NCBI RefSeq assembly: GCF_900103455.1
Contig: NZ_FNHI01000036.1
Span: forward strand, 1-41,586
DNA from: Streptomyces wuyuanensis
GTDB lineage: Bacteria; Actinomycetota; Actinomycetes; Streptomycetales; Streptomycetaceae
Length of the DNA stretch: 41,586 bases
Direction: 5' to 3'
Shown here piece after piece: positions 33,011 to 41,462 of the stretch. How positions within the stretch are numbered: the stretch's first letter is position 1; every line of letters starts with the position of its first letter. The translations under genes were made by a program, and so were the position numbers. The notes under the pieces were generated by a model. It worked only from the letters and a program-made list of their open reading frames with translations. It did not search any database and was not told the DNA's origin.

Positions 33011-33295
33011 TTACCGGGCAGGACGGTTGTTCTCATTTAGTTGCTTCTTGGGGAGGGCCGAGAGGATCGGTCCGTCGAAGTCGACAGGCTGCCAGCGGTC
33101 GCGGCCTGTGGTGCGGACGGCCCATCCCTGTTCGTTGGCGGCGGGTTCGATGAGGATAGCTTGACCGTCACCGATGCGGGTGGCCAGGAGTTCCCAGAGC
33201 CGATCGCGGATGCGGCGGCTGGGGTTGCCGACGAAGACGCCGGCGCTGGCCTCGACCATCCAGCGGTGACCTGGCCGCCGAGCAATGGGCCGGGG
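33011..33295 (-). pseudogene. cas2e: cas2e remnant, N-terminus lost to IS3 insertion
   Basis: From an internal Met at 33259 the frame reads MVEASAGVFVGNPSRRIRD, then RLWELLATRIGDGQAILI and NEQGWAVRTTGRDRWQPVDF. These are the GVFVG, R-x-RD-x-LW, NEQG and (Y/F)D-G segments of Cas2e. Further upstream, bases reading L-G-G-Q-V-T-(R)-W-M fit the family only if one C missing from ACCGC near 33,265 is restored. The IS3 end then begins at 33296, so the first 15 or so residues are gone. The C-terminus has an unusual KKQLNENNRPAR tail that runs into the A/T-rich leader of array 3. Cas1 would have preceded it on the right; no cas1 is present in the window. Confidence 0.8.
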
Positions 33296-33321
33296 TGAAG
33301 TTTCCCCGTGATGCTGGACAC
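33296..33321. repeat. IS3 terminal inverted repeat, left copy
   Basis: 26 bases beginning TGAAGTTTCCCCGTGATG; pairs with 41463-41488 with three mismatches. Confidence 0.85.
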
Positions 33322-33328
33322 TCGATGC

Positions 33329-34013
33329 TTACGCTGCGAGGGCGTGTTTTTGCTCGTGTCTCTGCCGGGTCTCCAGCGGGGTGAGGTAGCCCCAGGCTGG
33401 ATGCCTCCGCAGCCGCTTGCGGTTGTAGAAGGTCTCGATGAAGGCGAAGATCTCAGCGCGGGCAGTGGTCCGGTCGGGCCAGCGGCGGGTGCCGATCTCC
33501 GCTTTCAGCAGCGCGAAGAAGCTCTCGGCGGCGGCATTGTCATAGCACGAGCCGGTTCAGCCCATGCTCTGCCGCAGGCCCAACCTGCTTATTTCCCGGC
33601 GGAGTTCGTCAGAGGTGTACTCGGCTCCGCGGTCCGAGTGCACGATGCAGCCGGTCTGGAGCCGGCCACGTCCGGCGGCCATCGTCAGTGCGTCGACCAC
33701 CAGGGAGGCGCGGTGGTGGTCGGCCATCGAGTAGCCGACGATCTCGCGGGTGGCCAGGTCCAGCCAGGTCGCGAGATAGAGCCAGCCCTTGTCGGTGGGG
33801 ATGTAGGTGATGTCACCGACCAGCTTCAGCCCCGGGTCGGCGGCCGTGAAGTCGCGGCCGATCAGGTCGTGAGCGGGCACCGCCTTCTTCGCTGGACGGG
33901 TCAGCGACCGGCGCTTGCGCCGAGTGACCCCGGTGATGTCACGCTCACGCATGATCCGCTCCACTCGCTTTCGGTTGACCCGCCGGTCCAGCCTGCGCAA
34001 CTCGGCATGGATA
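33329..34013 (-). pseudogene. IS3 orfB (DDE transposase), C-terminal part with nonsense codon
   Basis: In-frame on the minus strand from the Tn3 boundary: IHAELRRLDRRVNRKRVERI, then GDITYIPTDKGWLYLATWL with the first catalytic Asp, and IVHSDRGAEYTS with the second. At 33557-33559 a TGA interrupts LRQSMG-stop-TGSCYDNAAA. CGA (Arg) is the natural codon, so one C-to-T change explains it. The frame continues after it through AAESFFALLKAEIG with the catalytic Glu, to a TAA at 33329-33331. The transposase is therefore inactive twice over. The N-terminal part lies at 40907-41119. Confidence 0.87.
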
Positions 34014-34052
34014 GGGGCTTGAGGAACATCGGAACGAAAACCGGCGCTAAGC
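34014..34052. repeat. Tn3-family inverted repeat, left copy
   Basis: 39 bases, starting GGGGCTTGAGG and ending GGCGCTAAGC; exact inverse of 40868-40906. Preceded by target duplication GGATA. Confidence 0.93.
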
Positions 34053-34219
34053 ACTCGTCGGCCCTGGTCGGCGACTGACGGCGACTCAGCGCGGGTCGCG
34101 GTCTGAAGTCTTCCCACGGATAACACCCCAATATCTGCGGTAGCTTGATCCGTCACCTGCGGTGACGCTCTCCGGGCCGTACATGAAGCGGCCCTGTTAT
34201 CTGTGGCAAGGGGGAAGCG
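34053..34219. promoter_or_regulatory. Candidate resolution site of the Tn3-family element
   Basis: Between the left inverted repeat and the recombinase gene lie dyads expected of a tyrosine recombinase site. CGTCACC-TGC-GGTGACG at 34151-34167 is perfect. CCCACGGATAACACC (34113-34127) is an imperfect inverse of CCTGTTATCTGTGGC (34193-34207), 11 of 15 matching. TnpI-type recombinases normally act on a site next to their own gene. The exact crossover point cannot be given. Confidence 0.45.
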
Positions 34220-35194
34220 GTGCCCACCGTTGTACAGCTGCCGACCGGCAAGGCGCTCACCGTCCGGACGGCTGCCGACGTGTTCCTGGACTCGCTCGGC
34301 AACCCGAACACGGTCCGCAACTACGGGATCGGGGTGGGCAAGACCGCGGAGCGGCTCGGCGAGGGCCGACCGCTGGCGTCGGTCGCGGACGACGAGATCG
34401 GTGAGGCCCTCGAACTGCTCTGGGGCACCGCCGCGGTGAACACCTGGAACTCCCGGCGCGCGGCGGTGCTCTCCTGGCTCGGCTGGTGCCGGGAGCGCGG
34501 CTACGACGGCCCCGCCGTCCCGGCCTGGGCGAAGCGACTCGCGGTGCCCGAATCCGAGACCCCCGCCCGCTCGCGCATGGCCATCGACCGGCTGATCGCC
34601 CGGCGCGAGGTGCACCTGCGGGAGAAGACGCTGTGGCGGATGCTCTACGAGACCGCCGGGCGCTCGGAGGAGATCCTGGGCGTGAACATCGAGGACCTGG
34701 ACTTCGCCGGCCGCCGCTGCCCGGTCAAGGCCAAGGGGGCGAAGTCGAAGTCCCGCCGCCGGGGCCAGGCCCGGGAGGACTTCGTGCTGGAGACCGTCTA
34801 CTGGGACGCCGGCACCGCCCGACTGCTGCCGAGGCTGCTCAAGGGCCGCACGCGGGGGCCGGTGTTCGTCACCCATCGCCGCCCCGGACCGGGGAAGGTC
34901 GTCAGCCCCCGCGACGTATGCCCGGACACCGGCTTCGCCCGGCTCTCCTACGGGCAGGCCCGCGCGCTGCTGGACGAGCACACCGCCGTGCGAGGGCCGG
35001 GCACCGGCTGGGACCTGCATGAGTACCGGCACTCCTCCCTGACCCATCTCGGCGAGGCGGGCGCAAGTCTGCTGATGCTGATGGCGAAGTCGAGGCACAA
35101 GAAGCCGGAGAACGTACGCCGCTACTTCAAGCCCAGCCCGGAGGCCATCGCCGAGCTCACCAGCCTGCTCGCCCCCGGTGACAGCAGGCGCTGA
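34220..35194 (+). CDS. Tyrosine recombinase (TnpI-like cointegrate resolvase)
   Basis: A 324-residue protein from GTG 34220 with GGGGGAAG about 5 bases upstream. It has an N-terminal SAM-like core-binding domain (DVFLDSLGNPNTVRNYGIGV). The catalytic domain has Arg in ETAGRSEEILGV near residue 152, His-x-x-Arg in DLHEYRHSSLTHLGE, His/Lys in AKSRHKKPENV and the nucleophile Tyr in VRRYFKPS at about residue 306. Its location just inside a Tn3-family end, transcribed inward, indicates that it resolves cointegrates in place of the more usual serine resolvase, as in Tn4430. A cargo integrase is the alternative. Confidence 0.87.
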   Translation: MPTVVQLPTGKALTVRTAADVFLDSLGNPNTVRNYGIGVGKTAERLGEGRPLASVADDEIGEALELLWGTAAVNTWNSRRAAVLSWLGWCRERGYDGPAVPAWAKRLAVPESETPARSRMAIDRLIARREVHLREKTLWRMLYETAGRSEEILGVNIEDLDFAGRRCPVKAKGAKSKSRRRGQAREDFVLETVYWDAGTARLLPRLLKGRTRGPVFVTHRRPGPGKVVSPRDVCPDTGFARLSYGQARALLDEHTAVRGPGTGWDLHEYRHSSLTHLGEAGASLLMLMAKSRHKKPENVRRYFKPSPEAIAELTSLLAPGDSRR

Positions 35195-35225
35195 ACCCAG
35201 GCCGCGGGCGGCCCGGCGCACTGGG

Positions 35226-35639
35226 TCAGGTCAGGGCGGCGGAGGTGTTCTGGTCCAGGCGGGTGCGGAGGGTGGCGGCGAAGTCCTCGGCGCGGGCCAG
35301 CTGGACGCGGAGCTTGTCGACCTGCTCGGTCGCGGCCTGCTCGTACTCGCGCACGCGGCCCAGCAGGACCTCTCGCTCCCCGGCGTCGAGGGCGCCGTCG
35401 GCGTCCAGGCGGTCGGTGGCCTCCAGCAGGTCGCGCATCTGCTCCAGGGTGAAGCCGAGCGGCTTCATGCGGCGGATGACCATGAGTCGGGCGACGTCGG
35501 TCTCGGTGTAGAGGCGGAAGCCGCCCTGGGAGCGGGCGGAGGGGATGACCAGTCCCGTCTCCTCGTAGTGCCGGATGGTGCGCAGGGACAGCTCGGTCCG
35601 CGCGGCGACTTCGCCGATCTGCATGTGCTTGTCGTCCAC
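35226..35639 (-). CDS. MerR-family transcriptional regulator
   Basis: A 137-residue regulator. The N-terminal winged helix HMQIGEVAARTELSLRTIRH and YEETGLVIPSARSQGGFRLY is canonical MerR, followed by DVARLMVIRRMKPLGFTLEQ and a long dimerisation coiled coil (LLGRVREYEQAATEQVDKL). There is no Cys-based metal site in the C-terminus, so it is not a mercury or copper sensor. It is divergent from sulP. The palindrome at 35701-35720, 61 bases upstream of its start, fits a MerR operator serving one or both genes. Confidence 0.9.
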   Translation of the reverse strand: MDDKHMQIGEVAARTELSLRTIRHYEETGLVIPSARSQGGFRLYTETDVARLMVIRRMKPLGFTLEQMRDLLEATDRLDADGALDAGEREVLLGRVREYEQAATEQVDKLRVQLARAEDFAATLRTRLDQNTSAALT

Positions 35640-35700
35640 GCCCGTGGTCCTGGCCCTTCTCGTCGTGGCGGACCGCGCTCCTGCGCGACCTCACCTATCC

Positions 35701-35720
35701 CTACTCTAACGTTAGGGTAG
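35701..35720. promoter_or_regulatory. MerR-type operator palindrome
   Basis: CTACTCTAAC-GTTAGGGTAG is a 20-bp dyad with one mismatched pair, centred on AACGTT. It is A/T-rich in a very G/C-rich setting and lies in the merR-sulP divergent region, as expected for a MerR-controlled promoter spacer. Confidence 0.7.
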
Positions 35721-36046
35721 AGTTGCTGGTGGTGAGGGCGGCACGTCGGCCCTGCCACTGCCGATCCGGGGCCGATGGCGCCCCCGGCGAAGATCCGATT
35801 CTTGCAGGAGAGAGCGTTCGCAAGCCCATGACGCCGATCGCCGCCGCCTGCCCGCCGTGACGCTTCGCCCCCTGATGTGAGCCGCTCGGCCGTGCCTTCG
35901 CGCAGGCCCCGGCTCCGTCGTTTCTTCGACTTCCGGCCCGCCCCTTGCGGGCCGTCCGCGGGGCGCCGGCCCGGCTCCTCCGCGTTCTCCCGCACGCCTT
36001 CGGCCTGCCGACGGGGTGTGCCCGAGCACGACAGGTACGCATCTCC
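35721..36046 (+). other. Long untranslated leader upstream of sulP
   Basis: No clear gene. A 10-codon frame encoding MTPIAAACPP begins at the ATG near 35,827, preceded by GCAGGAGAGAG. A hairpin GGCCCGC-CCCTT-GCGGGCC lies near 35,936-35,954. If transcription starts at the operator, the leader would exceed 300 bases, which leaves room for attenuation or an RNA element. I do not recognise a known riboswitch. Confidence 0.4.
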
Positions 36047-37549
36047 TTGTCTTCTGCTGCTGTGACTCCCGCCGCGCGGTTGCGCGGCCTCAAGCCCGAC
36101 TGGCTGAACAACCCGAAGGTCTGGCGTACCGAGGTCCTGGCCGGCCTGGTCGTCGCGCTGGCCCTGATCCCCGAGGCGATTTCGTTCTCGATCATCGCCG
36201 GGGTCGACCCGGCGGTCGGCCTGTTCGCCTCCTTCACCATGGCCGTCGTCATCTCGATCGTCGGCGGACGCCGGGCGATGATCTCCGCCGCCACCGGCGC
36301 CATCGCGCTCGTGATCGCGCCCCTGAACCGTGAGCACGGTCTGGGCTACCTGATCGCCGCCGTGATCCTCGCCGGCGTCATCCAGGTCGCGCTCGGCGCC
36401 CTCGGGGTGGCGAAGCTGATGCGGTTCGTTCCGCGCTCGGTGATGGTCGGATTCGTCAACGCCCTCGCGATCCTGATCTTCATGGCCCAGGTTCCCGAGA
36501 TGCACGACGTGCCGTGGCCGGTGTATCCACTGATCGCGGCCGGGCTGGCGCTGATGGTGTTCTTCCCGAAGGTCACCACTGTGATCCCGGCCCCGCTCGT
36601 CTCCATCGTCATCTTGACCGTCATCACGGTGGCGGCCGGTATCGCGGTGCCGACCGTGGGCGACAAGGGCGCCCTGCCCTCCTCGCTGCCGATCCCCGGC
36701 CTGCCGGACGTGCCGTTCACCCTGGACACCCTGACCACCATCGCCCCCTACGCCTTCGCGATGGCGCTGGTGGGCCTGATGGAGTCGCTGATGACCGCCA
36801 AGCTGGTCGACGACATCACCGACACCCACTCCTCCAAGACCCGCGAGTCCATCGGCCAGGGCATCGCCAACATCGTCACCGGCTTCTTCGGCGGCATGGG
36901 CGGCTGCGCCATGATCGGCCAGACGATGATCAACGTGAAGGTCTCCGGCGCCCGCACCCGCCTGTCCACCTTCCTCGCCGGTGTGTTCCTGATGGTGCTG
37001 TGCATCGTCTTCGGCCCGGTCGTCTCCGACATCCCCATGGCCGCCCTGGTCGCCGTGATGGTGATGGTGTCCTTCGCGACCTTCGACTGGCACTCCATCG
37101 CCCCCAAGACCCTCAAGCGGATGCCCGCCGGGGAGATCGCCGTCATGGTCATCACCGTGATCTGCGTGGTCGCCACCGACAACCTCGCCATCGGCGTCGT
37201 CGTCGGCTCCATCACCGCAATGGTCATCTTCGCCAAGCGCGTCGCCCACCTCGCCAACGTCACCGCGGTCACCGATCCCGACGGCAGCACGGTGGTGTAC
37301 GCCGTGACCGGCGAACTGTTCTTCGCCTCCTCCAACGACCTCGTCGGCCAGTTCAACTACGCCGCCGACCCCGACAAGGTCGTCATCGACCTGTCCGCAG
37401 CCCACATCTGGGACGCCTCCTCGGTCGCCGCCCTGGACGCCATCGAGACCAAGTACGCCCAACGCGGCAAGACCGTGGAGATCATCGGCCTGAACGACCC
37501 GAGCGCCGACCTGCACGGCAAGCTCACCGGCGAACTCACCAGTCACTGA
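36047..37549 (+). CDS. SulP-family inorganic anion transporter with STAS domain
   Basis: About 500 residues. The N-terminus is uncertain. No ATG is available, and a TTG at 36047 (AGG 12 bases upstream) or a GTG at 36062 both precede the conserved LRGLKPDWLNNPKVWRTEV. Many hydrophobic membrane segments follow, including AGLVVALALIPEAISFSIIA with the SulP proline motif and LFASFTMAVVISIVGGRRAM, then GFFGGMGGCAMIGQTMIN in the later core. The C-terminal STAS domain is ELFFASSNDLVGQF...VVIDLSAAHIWDASSVAALD. It should import sulfate, bicarbonate or a related anion; the substrate cannot be read from sequence. It is passenger cargo of the Tn3-family element and ends in a strong terminator. Confidence 0.9.
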   Translation: MSSAAVTPAARLRGLKPDWLNNPKVWRTEVLAGLVVALALIPEAISFSIIAGVDPAVGLFASFTMAVVISIVGGRRAMISAATGAIALVIAPLNREHGLGYLIAAVILAGVIQVALGALGVAKLMRFVPRSVMVGFVNALAILIFMAQVPEMHDVPWPVYPLIAAGLALMVFFPKVTTVIPAPLVSIVILTVITVAAGIAVPTVGDKGALPSSLPIPGLPDVPFTLDTLTTIAPYAFAMALVGLMESLMTAKLVDDITDTHSSKTRESIGQGIANIVTGFFGGMGGCAMIGQTMINVKVSGARTRLSTFLAGVFLMVLCIVFGPVVSDIPMAALVAVMVMVSFATFDWHSIAPKTLKRMPAGEIAVMVITVICVVATDNLAIGVVVGSITAMVIFAKRVAHLANVTAVTDPDGSTVVYAVTGELFFASSNDLVGQFNYAADPDKVVIDLSAAHIWDASSVAALDAIETKYAQRGKTVEIIGLNDPSADLHGKLTGELTSH

Positions 37550-37555
37550 CCCCAC

Positions 37556-37603
37556 CACAGCGATGGCCGCCCCGGCCCCGGCCCCGCGGCGGCCATCGCT
37601 GTG
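37556..37603 (+). terminator. Strong terminator after sulP
   Basis: A perfect 16-bp stem (37556-37571 with 37588-37603), arm CACAGCGATGGCCGCC, and a 16-base loop of repeated CCGGCC. It begins 7 bases after the sulP stop. The structure is symmetrical, so it may also stop transcripts from the tnpA side. Confidence 0.85.
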
Positions 37604-37614
37604 TCTGGGCGGGG

Positions 37615-37706
37615 GCCGACGGCTACCGCCCGACCGCTTCGACGTCATCGGAGACCTGGTCCTGGCGGGGATGGCCATGATCATGTACGCGCCCCGCAGC
37701 CACTGA
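37615..37706 (+). pseudogene. YnfA/UPF0060 family C-terminal remnant
   Basis: The plus strand reads GADGYRP and, after one missing C near 37,630, DRFDVIGDLVLAGMAMIMYA then PRSH and a stop at 37704-37706. GYRPDRFDxxGAxxCLxGVAxIMYAPR is the conserved end of YnfA-type small membrane proteins. Only about 30 residues remain, directly after the sulP terminator and ending one base before the tnpA stop. It is probably a relic of the chromosomal segment from which the cargo was captured. Confidence 0.6.
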
Positions 37707-37707
37707 C

Positions 37708-40700
37708 CTACTCCTCGTCCACCGCGTCCGCATCGCGCAGGGGCCGCAGGCCGCCGGGCAGGTCGGGCAGGTCGGGCAGCGAGAAGGAGTAGCGGCCCAG
37801 CATGTTGATGTGGTGCCGCACGAACGGCGAGAGACGGGCCACGTCCGCATCCCGTACGTCGAAGCCGTCGGCGCGCAGCTGCGTGACGGCGGCGTCCATG
37901 TAGCGGGTGTTGAACAGCACCAGGGCGTTGAGGACGAGTCCCAGGGCGCCGATCTGGTCCTCCATGCCGTCCTGGTAGCGCTGGTAGAGCTGCCCGGCCC
38001 GGCCGTGGAAGATCTTCCGGGCAAGCGCGTGGCGGCCCTCCTGGAGGTTGGCCTGCACCTTGATCTGGCGGCGGTAGCCGGGCTCGTCGGCCAGGCGCAG
38101 GATGTGCAGGGTCTTGGCGATCCGCCCGTAGTGCGCGATCGCGTCCCCCAGCGGGGTGGGGCGCCCGTCGCGTGACAGCATCCGGATCACGTCGTAGGCG
38201 CGGACGGCGCCGGTGTGGATGGAGCCGATGATCCGCAGGATGTCCTCCCAGTGCCGCTCGATCCGCGCGAGGTCGACCCGGCCGCGGGCCGCGTCCTGGA
38301 AGGCCCCGTAGTCGGCGGCGCGGTCGATGCGCCACATCTTCTGGTCCGGCAGGTCCGCCAGCTGCGGCGCGTAGGCGAACCCGGCGAGTGTGAGCAGCCC
38401 GAAGACGATGTCGCTGTAGCTCGCGGTGTCGGTGACGATCATCTCGGGGCGCTTGCCGCCGTCGCGGTCGTAGAGGAGGTCCAGCACATACAGCGAGTCG
38501 CGTGGGGTGCCGGCCACGATCTTCCCGCCGAGCCCCGCCGCCTGGTCGTTGATCATGTTCAGCCAGGTTGCGCCGCCCCGGCGCCCGAAGTACTTCGGGT
38601 TCGGCCGCGCGTACACACTCGGCACCGGCACCACGAACCGCATCCCGTCCACCGAGGCCACCAGTCCACCACCCCACGCCTGCGCGAGAGGGATGGATGC
38701 CTGGTGCTCGATCAGGGTGGCGTTGGCGGCCCGGTAGGTCGCCAGGCGCAGATACGTCTGGTCGACGTGGGACAGCCGCCCGTACTTCAGCGCGTCGATG
38801 CCGCTGATGACCGGCGTGTAGCCGACGTTGCAGCCGTGCGCGACCAGCAGCGCGGCGATCGTGACGTGCAGGTCCTTCAACCGGGCCTCGCCGCCGGTGA
38901 CCGAGGTGAACGCCTGGTCGGCGCCGGTCCAGGAGAACACTTCCAGCAGTACCTCGGGCAGGTCAACGCGGGGCAGCATCGCGTTCACCGCGGCCCGCAG
39001 ATCGAGCAGGGAGGCCTGTTCGGGCTCCGGCTCCAGGGCGGCGAAGTGCAGCTGGCCGGCCGTCGTCGTCGAAGACGATCTGCGCGTTGTCCGGCAGCCG
39101 TCCCGCGACCTCCCGGTAGGTGCCGTCCAGCAGCGCGGCCCGTGCCGCCAGGTGCTCGTCCGCTGCGGCCGGCAGCCCGAGGGAGGCCAGCACGGTGGGC
39201 TTGGCCTGCTCCCACGCCTCACCGGCCAGCAGCTTCGCGCGCGGGTCGCCCCACTTGGAGGAGTTCTTCGCGAACACCTCCTTCCGGCGCAGCATCCGGT
39301 GGAACTGCTCCATCACGCAGAACACGTACGCCTTCCAGTCCACCGTGCCCGGCTCCAGGTGCGGGGCGGCCAGCACCAGGCGCCGCCACGACCCAACGAG
39401 CAGGCCAGTGTCGATCTCGGCCGGGCCCACCTTCTTGCGGCCCATCAGATCCGGCAGCGACTTCAACGCGGTCAGGACCGGCAGCCCCTCCGGGGTGGCG
39501 CCGAAGTCGACCACCTTGACCAGCAGCTTCAAGAACGGCCGGACCGTGCCGAACCGGGTGACCAGCATCGACCGCCATGCCTCGTCCGCATCCGAGTCCA
39601 GCGGCGGCGTCAGCTCGAACAGCGCGGCGATCGCGGCGGCCAGCTCCGCGCGCGGCACCACCGCCTCGATCTGCTCCCACATCGCCTCGAACGACTCCAC
39701 CTTCGGCCCGCTGACCTCGCCGGTGTCGGTGTCGACCTGCTCGGCGGTGGTGTCGAACACGACCTGGAACGCGGTCGCCAGCTTCGCCGAGGCCCGCTCC
39801 ACCCTCGGCAGGGTCTTGATCTTCTCCTTGACCGTCTCCCGCTCCGCCTTGGCCAGCAGCTTCGTCGCGATCAGCACCTCCAGCAGGTCCAGCGCGTCGT
39901 CCACGGCCCGGGTTGTCAGGTAGACCGCGGTGGCCAGCAGCGTCGCCAGCCGCCGCGAATCGCCGTGCCGCCGCAGCAGCGACGCCTTGCCGTCCACCCC
40001 GTACCGCGACAGCTCCGCCAGCCGCCGCGGCGGAACCGCCGAGACGTCCAGCACGCCCATGCCCAGGTCGGCGATCTCCTCCGCCCGCTGAAGCGACCAC
40101 TTCATCTGCGGCCCCGACACCCGCACCGGGCCCCGGCGCAGCCGGTCCAGCTCCGAGACCCGGGCGCCGGGCGGCACGGTCAGCAGCGAGTCCAGCACCG
40201 CCCGCTGCCCGGTGTTCAGCAGCCCGTACAAGGTGTCCCACAGCCGCTGGTTGGCCGCCTCACGCACGGAGGCGACCAGCCGGGCCAGCGTCGTCACGCC
40301 GGGCAGCAGCACCCGGCGCTCGCGCAGCCAGCCGGCCGACGCGTCGAACAACGCTTTCGGGCCCTCGCCCGTCGTCCAGGCCCGTGCGTCCACCCACGCC
40401 CGCAACTCGGCCTCCGCCTCGGCGAACTCCCGGTACTCCAGGACCCGCCGCAGCTCCCGCACGTGTTCAAGCCGGGTGTTCTCCCGCTCGCCGTACGCCT
40501 TCAGCACCGACGCATCTGCGATGTCGAGCTGCTCGGCGAGGTAGTCCACCACCTCCACCGGCACATCCGTCGGGTCCTCCAGGAACACCCCGAGATACCG
40601 CGCCGTCGTCAGCTGCACCGCGAAGCCCAGGCGGTTGTGCGCCCGCCGCTTGCCCTCGATCAGCTCCCGGTCCGCGTCGTCCAGGAAGAAGAACCGCTCC

Positions 40701-40777
40701 AGCTCCATACGGGAGGGCGCCCCACGGAACGCCGCGTACGCGGCAGCCTGCTCATCCGTCAAAAACTCGACCGGCAC
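37708..40777 (-). pseudogene. tnpA: Tn3-family transposase TnpA, single-base frameshift
   Basis: The start is GTG 40775-40777 with GGAGG 6 bases upstream. Read across two frames it is about 1,022 residues, the normal Tn3 TnpA length. The N-terminal frame (PVEFLTDEQAAAYAAFRGAP onward) runs through PDNAQIVFDDDG and then becomes nonsense. The other frame resumes with GQLHFAALEPEPEQASLLDL to the stop at 37708. The switch lies at 39053-39062 in GGCCGGCCGTCG; removing one base restores the frame. The catalytic residues all lie in the second part: Asp in LVASVDGMRFVV, Asp in MIVTDTASYSD and Glu in LQEGRHALARK. As written, no full transposase can be made. Confidence 0.88.
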
Positions 40778-40867
40778 CCCGGACCTCCAGACAATCGATC
40801 AATACGACTGCCGAAGGTTCGGCCCCCACAGAAGCCCAGGTCAAAGCCCTCTCAGCACCGGGCAGGG

Positions 40868-40906
40868 CTTAGCGCCGGTTTTCGTTCCGATGTTCCTCAA
40901 GCCCCG
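40868..40906. repeat. Tn3-family inverted repeat, right copy
   Basis: Exact inverse of 34014-34052, starting GCTTAGCGCCGG. Followed by target duplication GGATA at 40907-40911. Confidence 0.93.
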
Positions 40907-41119
40907 GATACGCGGCCCTCCGTTGGTGCACCGGGAGGCTATGTGCAACACGGTGATCTCGTGGGCCAGGGCGTCGTCGGCGGCCCGGCGGGCGGCGCGG
41001 GCCGGCTCGCCGGCCAGCCAGGCGTAGAAGGAGGACCGGGCCACCTTCAGCAGCCGGCACAGCAGAGCAACGTTGTGGGTGGTCTTCTCCGCCTCGATGA
41101 ACGCGTACACCTCGTTCAT
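40907..41119 (-). pseudogene. IS3 orfB, N-terminal part, interrupted by Tn3
   Basis: The ATG 41117-41119 overlaps the orfA stop (ATGA). The product begins MNEVYAFIEAEKTTHNVALL and continues CRLLKVARSSFYAWLAGEPA, the HTH_21-type start of IS3 OrfB, to CTNGGPRI where the Tn3-family element begins. The remainder is at 33329-34013. OrfB is normally made as an OrfAB fusion by -1 frameshifting; a CGAAAAG run in the end of orfA (near 41,155) is a candidate slippery site. Confidence 0.87.
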
Positions 41120-41421
41120 CGATCGCTCTCCTTCGCGAAGAAGACCGCCGCTTTTCGCAGCACCTCGATCGTCTCGGCCTGCTCACGGTTCTGCCTCCGC
41201 AGCCGACGCAGCTCTTCCCGCTCCGCGCTCGTCAGCTCACCCGGCGACCCCTGCCCGCGGTCGATCGTGTCCTGCTTGACCCAGTTCCGCAGCCCCTCGG
41301 CGCTGACCCCGATCTCCCGAGCCACCTCGGTGACGGTCTTGCCGGAGGACCGGACCAGCGCGACCGCGTCGCGCTTGAACTCCTCCGAGTACCGCCTGCT
41401 GCGGTTGCTCTTACTTCCCAC
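41116..41421 (-). CDS. IS3-family OrfA (HTH protein)
   Basis: A 101-residue protein from GTG 41419-41421 with GAGGAAG upstream. The HTH_Tnp_1 domain reads RRYSEEFKRDAVALVRSSG and TVTEVAREIGVSAEGLRNWV. A leucine-zipper C-terminus (REELRRLRRQNREQAETIEV) follows and the end is LRKAAVFFAKESDR. This is the DNA-binding regulator part of the IS3 transposase and is intact. Confidence 0.9.
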   Translation of the reverse strand: MGSKSNRSRRYSEEFKRDAVALVRSSGKTVTEVAREIGVSAEGLRNWVKQDTIDRGQGSPGELTSAEREELRRLRRQNREQAETIEVLRKAAVFFAKESDR

Positions 41422-41462
41422 CTGGCACTACTTCCTCTGGAACCTCATGTCCCAGTCTCCAG

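Larger units (their letters stand above)
34014..40906. mobile_element. Tn3-family transposon (Tn4556-like), 6,893 bp, inside IS3 orfB
   Basis: Identical 39-bp inverted repeats at 34014-34052 and 40868-40906 bound the element, beginning GGGGCTTGAGGAACATCGG. The target duplication GGATA is at 34009-34013 and 40907-40911. Joining the flanks restores orfB as CTNGGPRIHAELRR, which proves the insertion point. It encodes a tyrosine recombinase at the left, a MerR regulator, a SulP transporter, a ynfA remnant and tnpA at the right. Both ends are intact but tnpA is frameshifted as written. Confidence 0.93.

Noticed and set aside
32130..33036. Several minus-strand open frames across CRISPR array 3
   Set aside because: Their repeated RGWSxxRxRGDGP-like segments come from translating the CRISPR repeats; they are not genes.
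35465..38677. Very long open frame on the minus strand opposite sulP
   Set aside because: It is antisense to the SulP gene, rich in His/Asp/Gly from reading G/C-rich codons backwards, and has no motif. It is a high-GC shadow frame.
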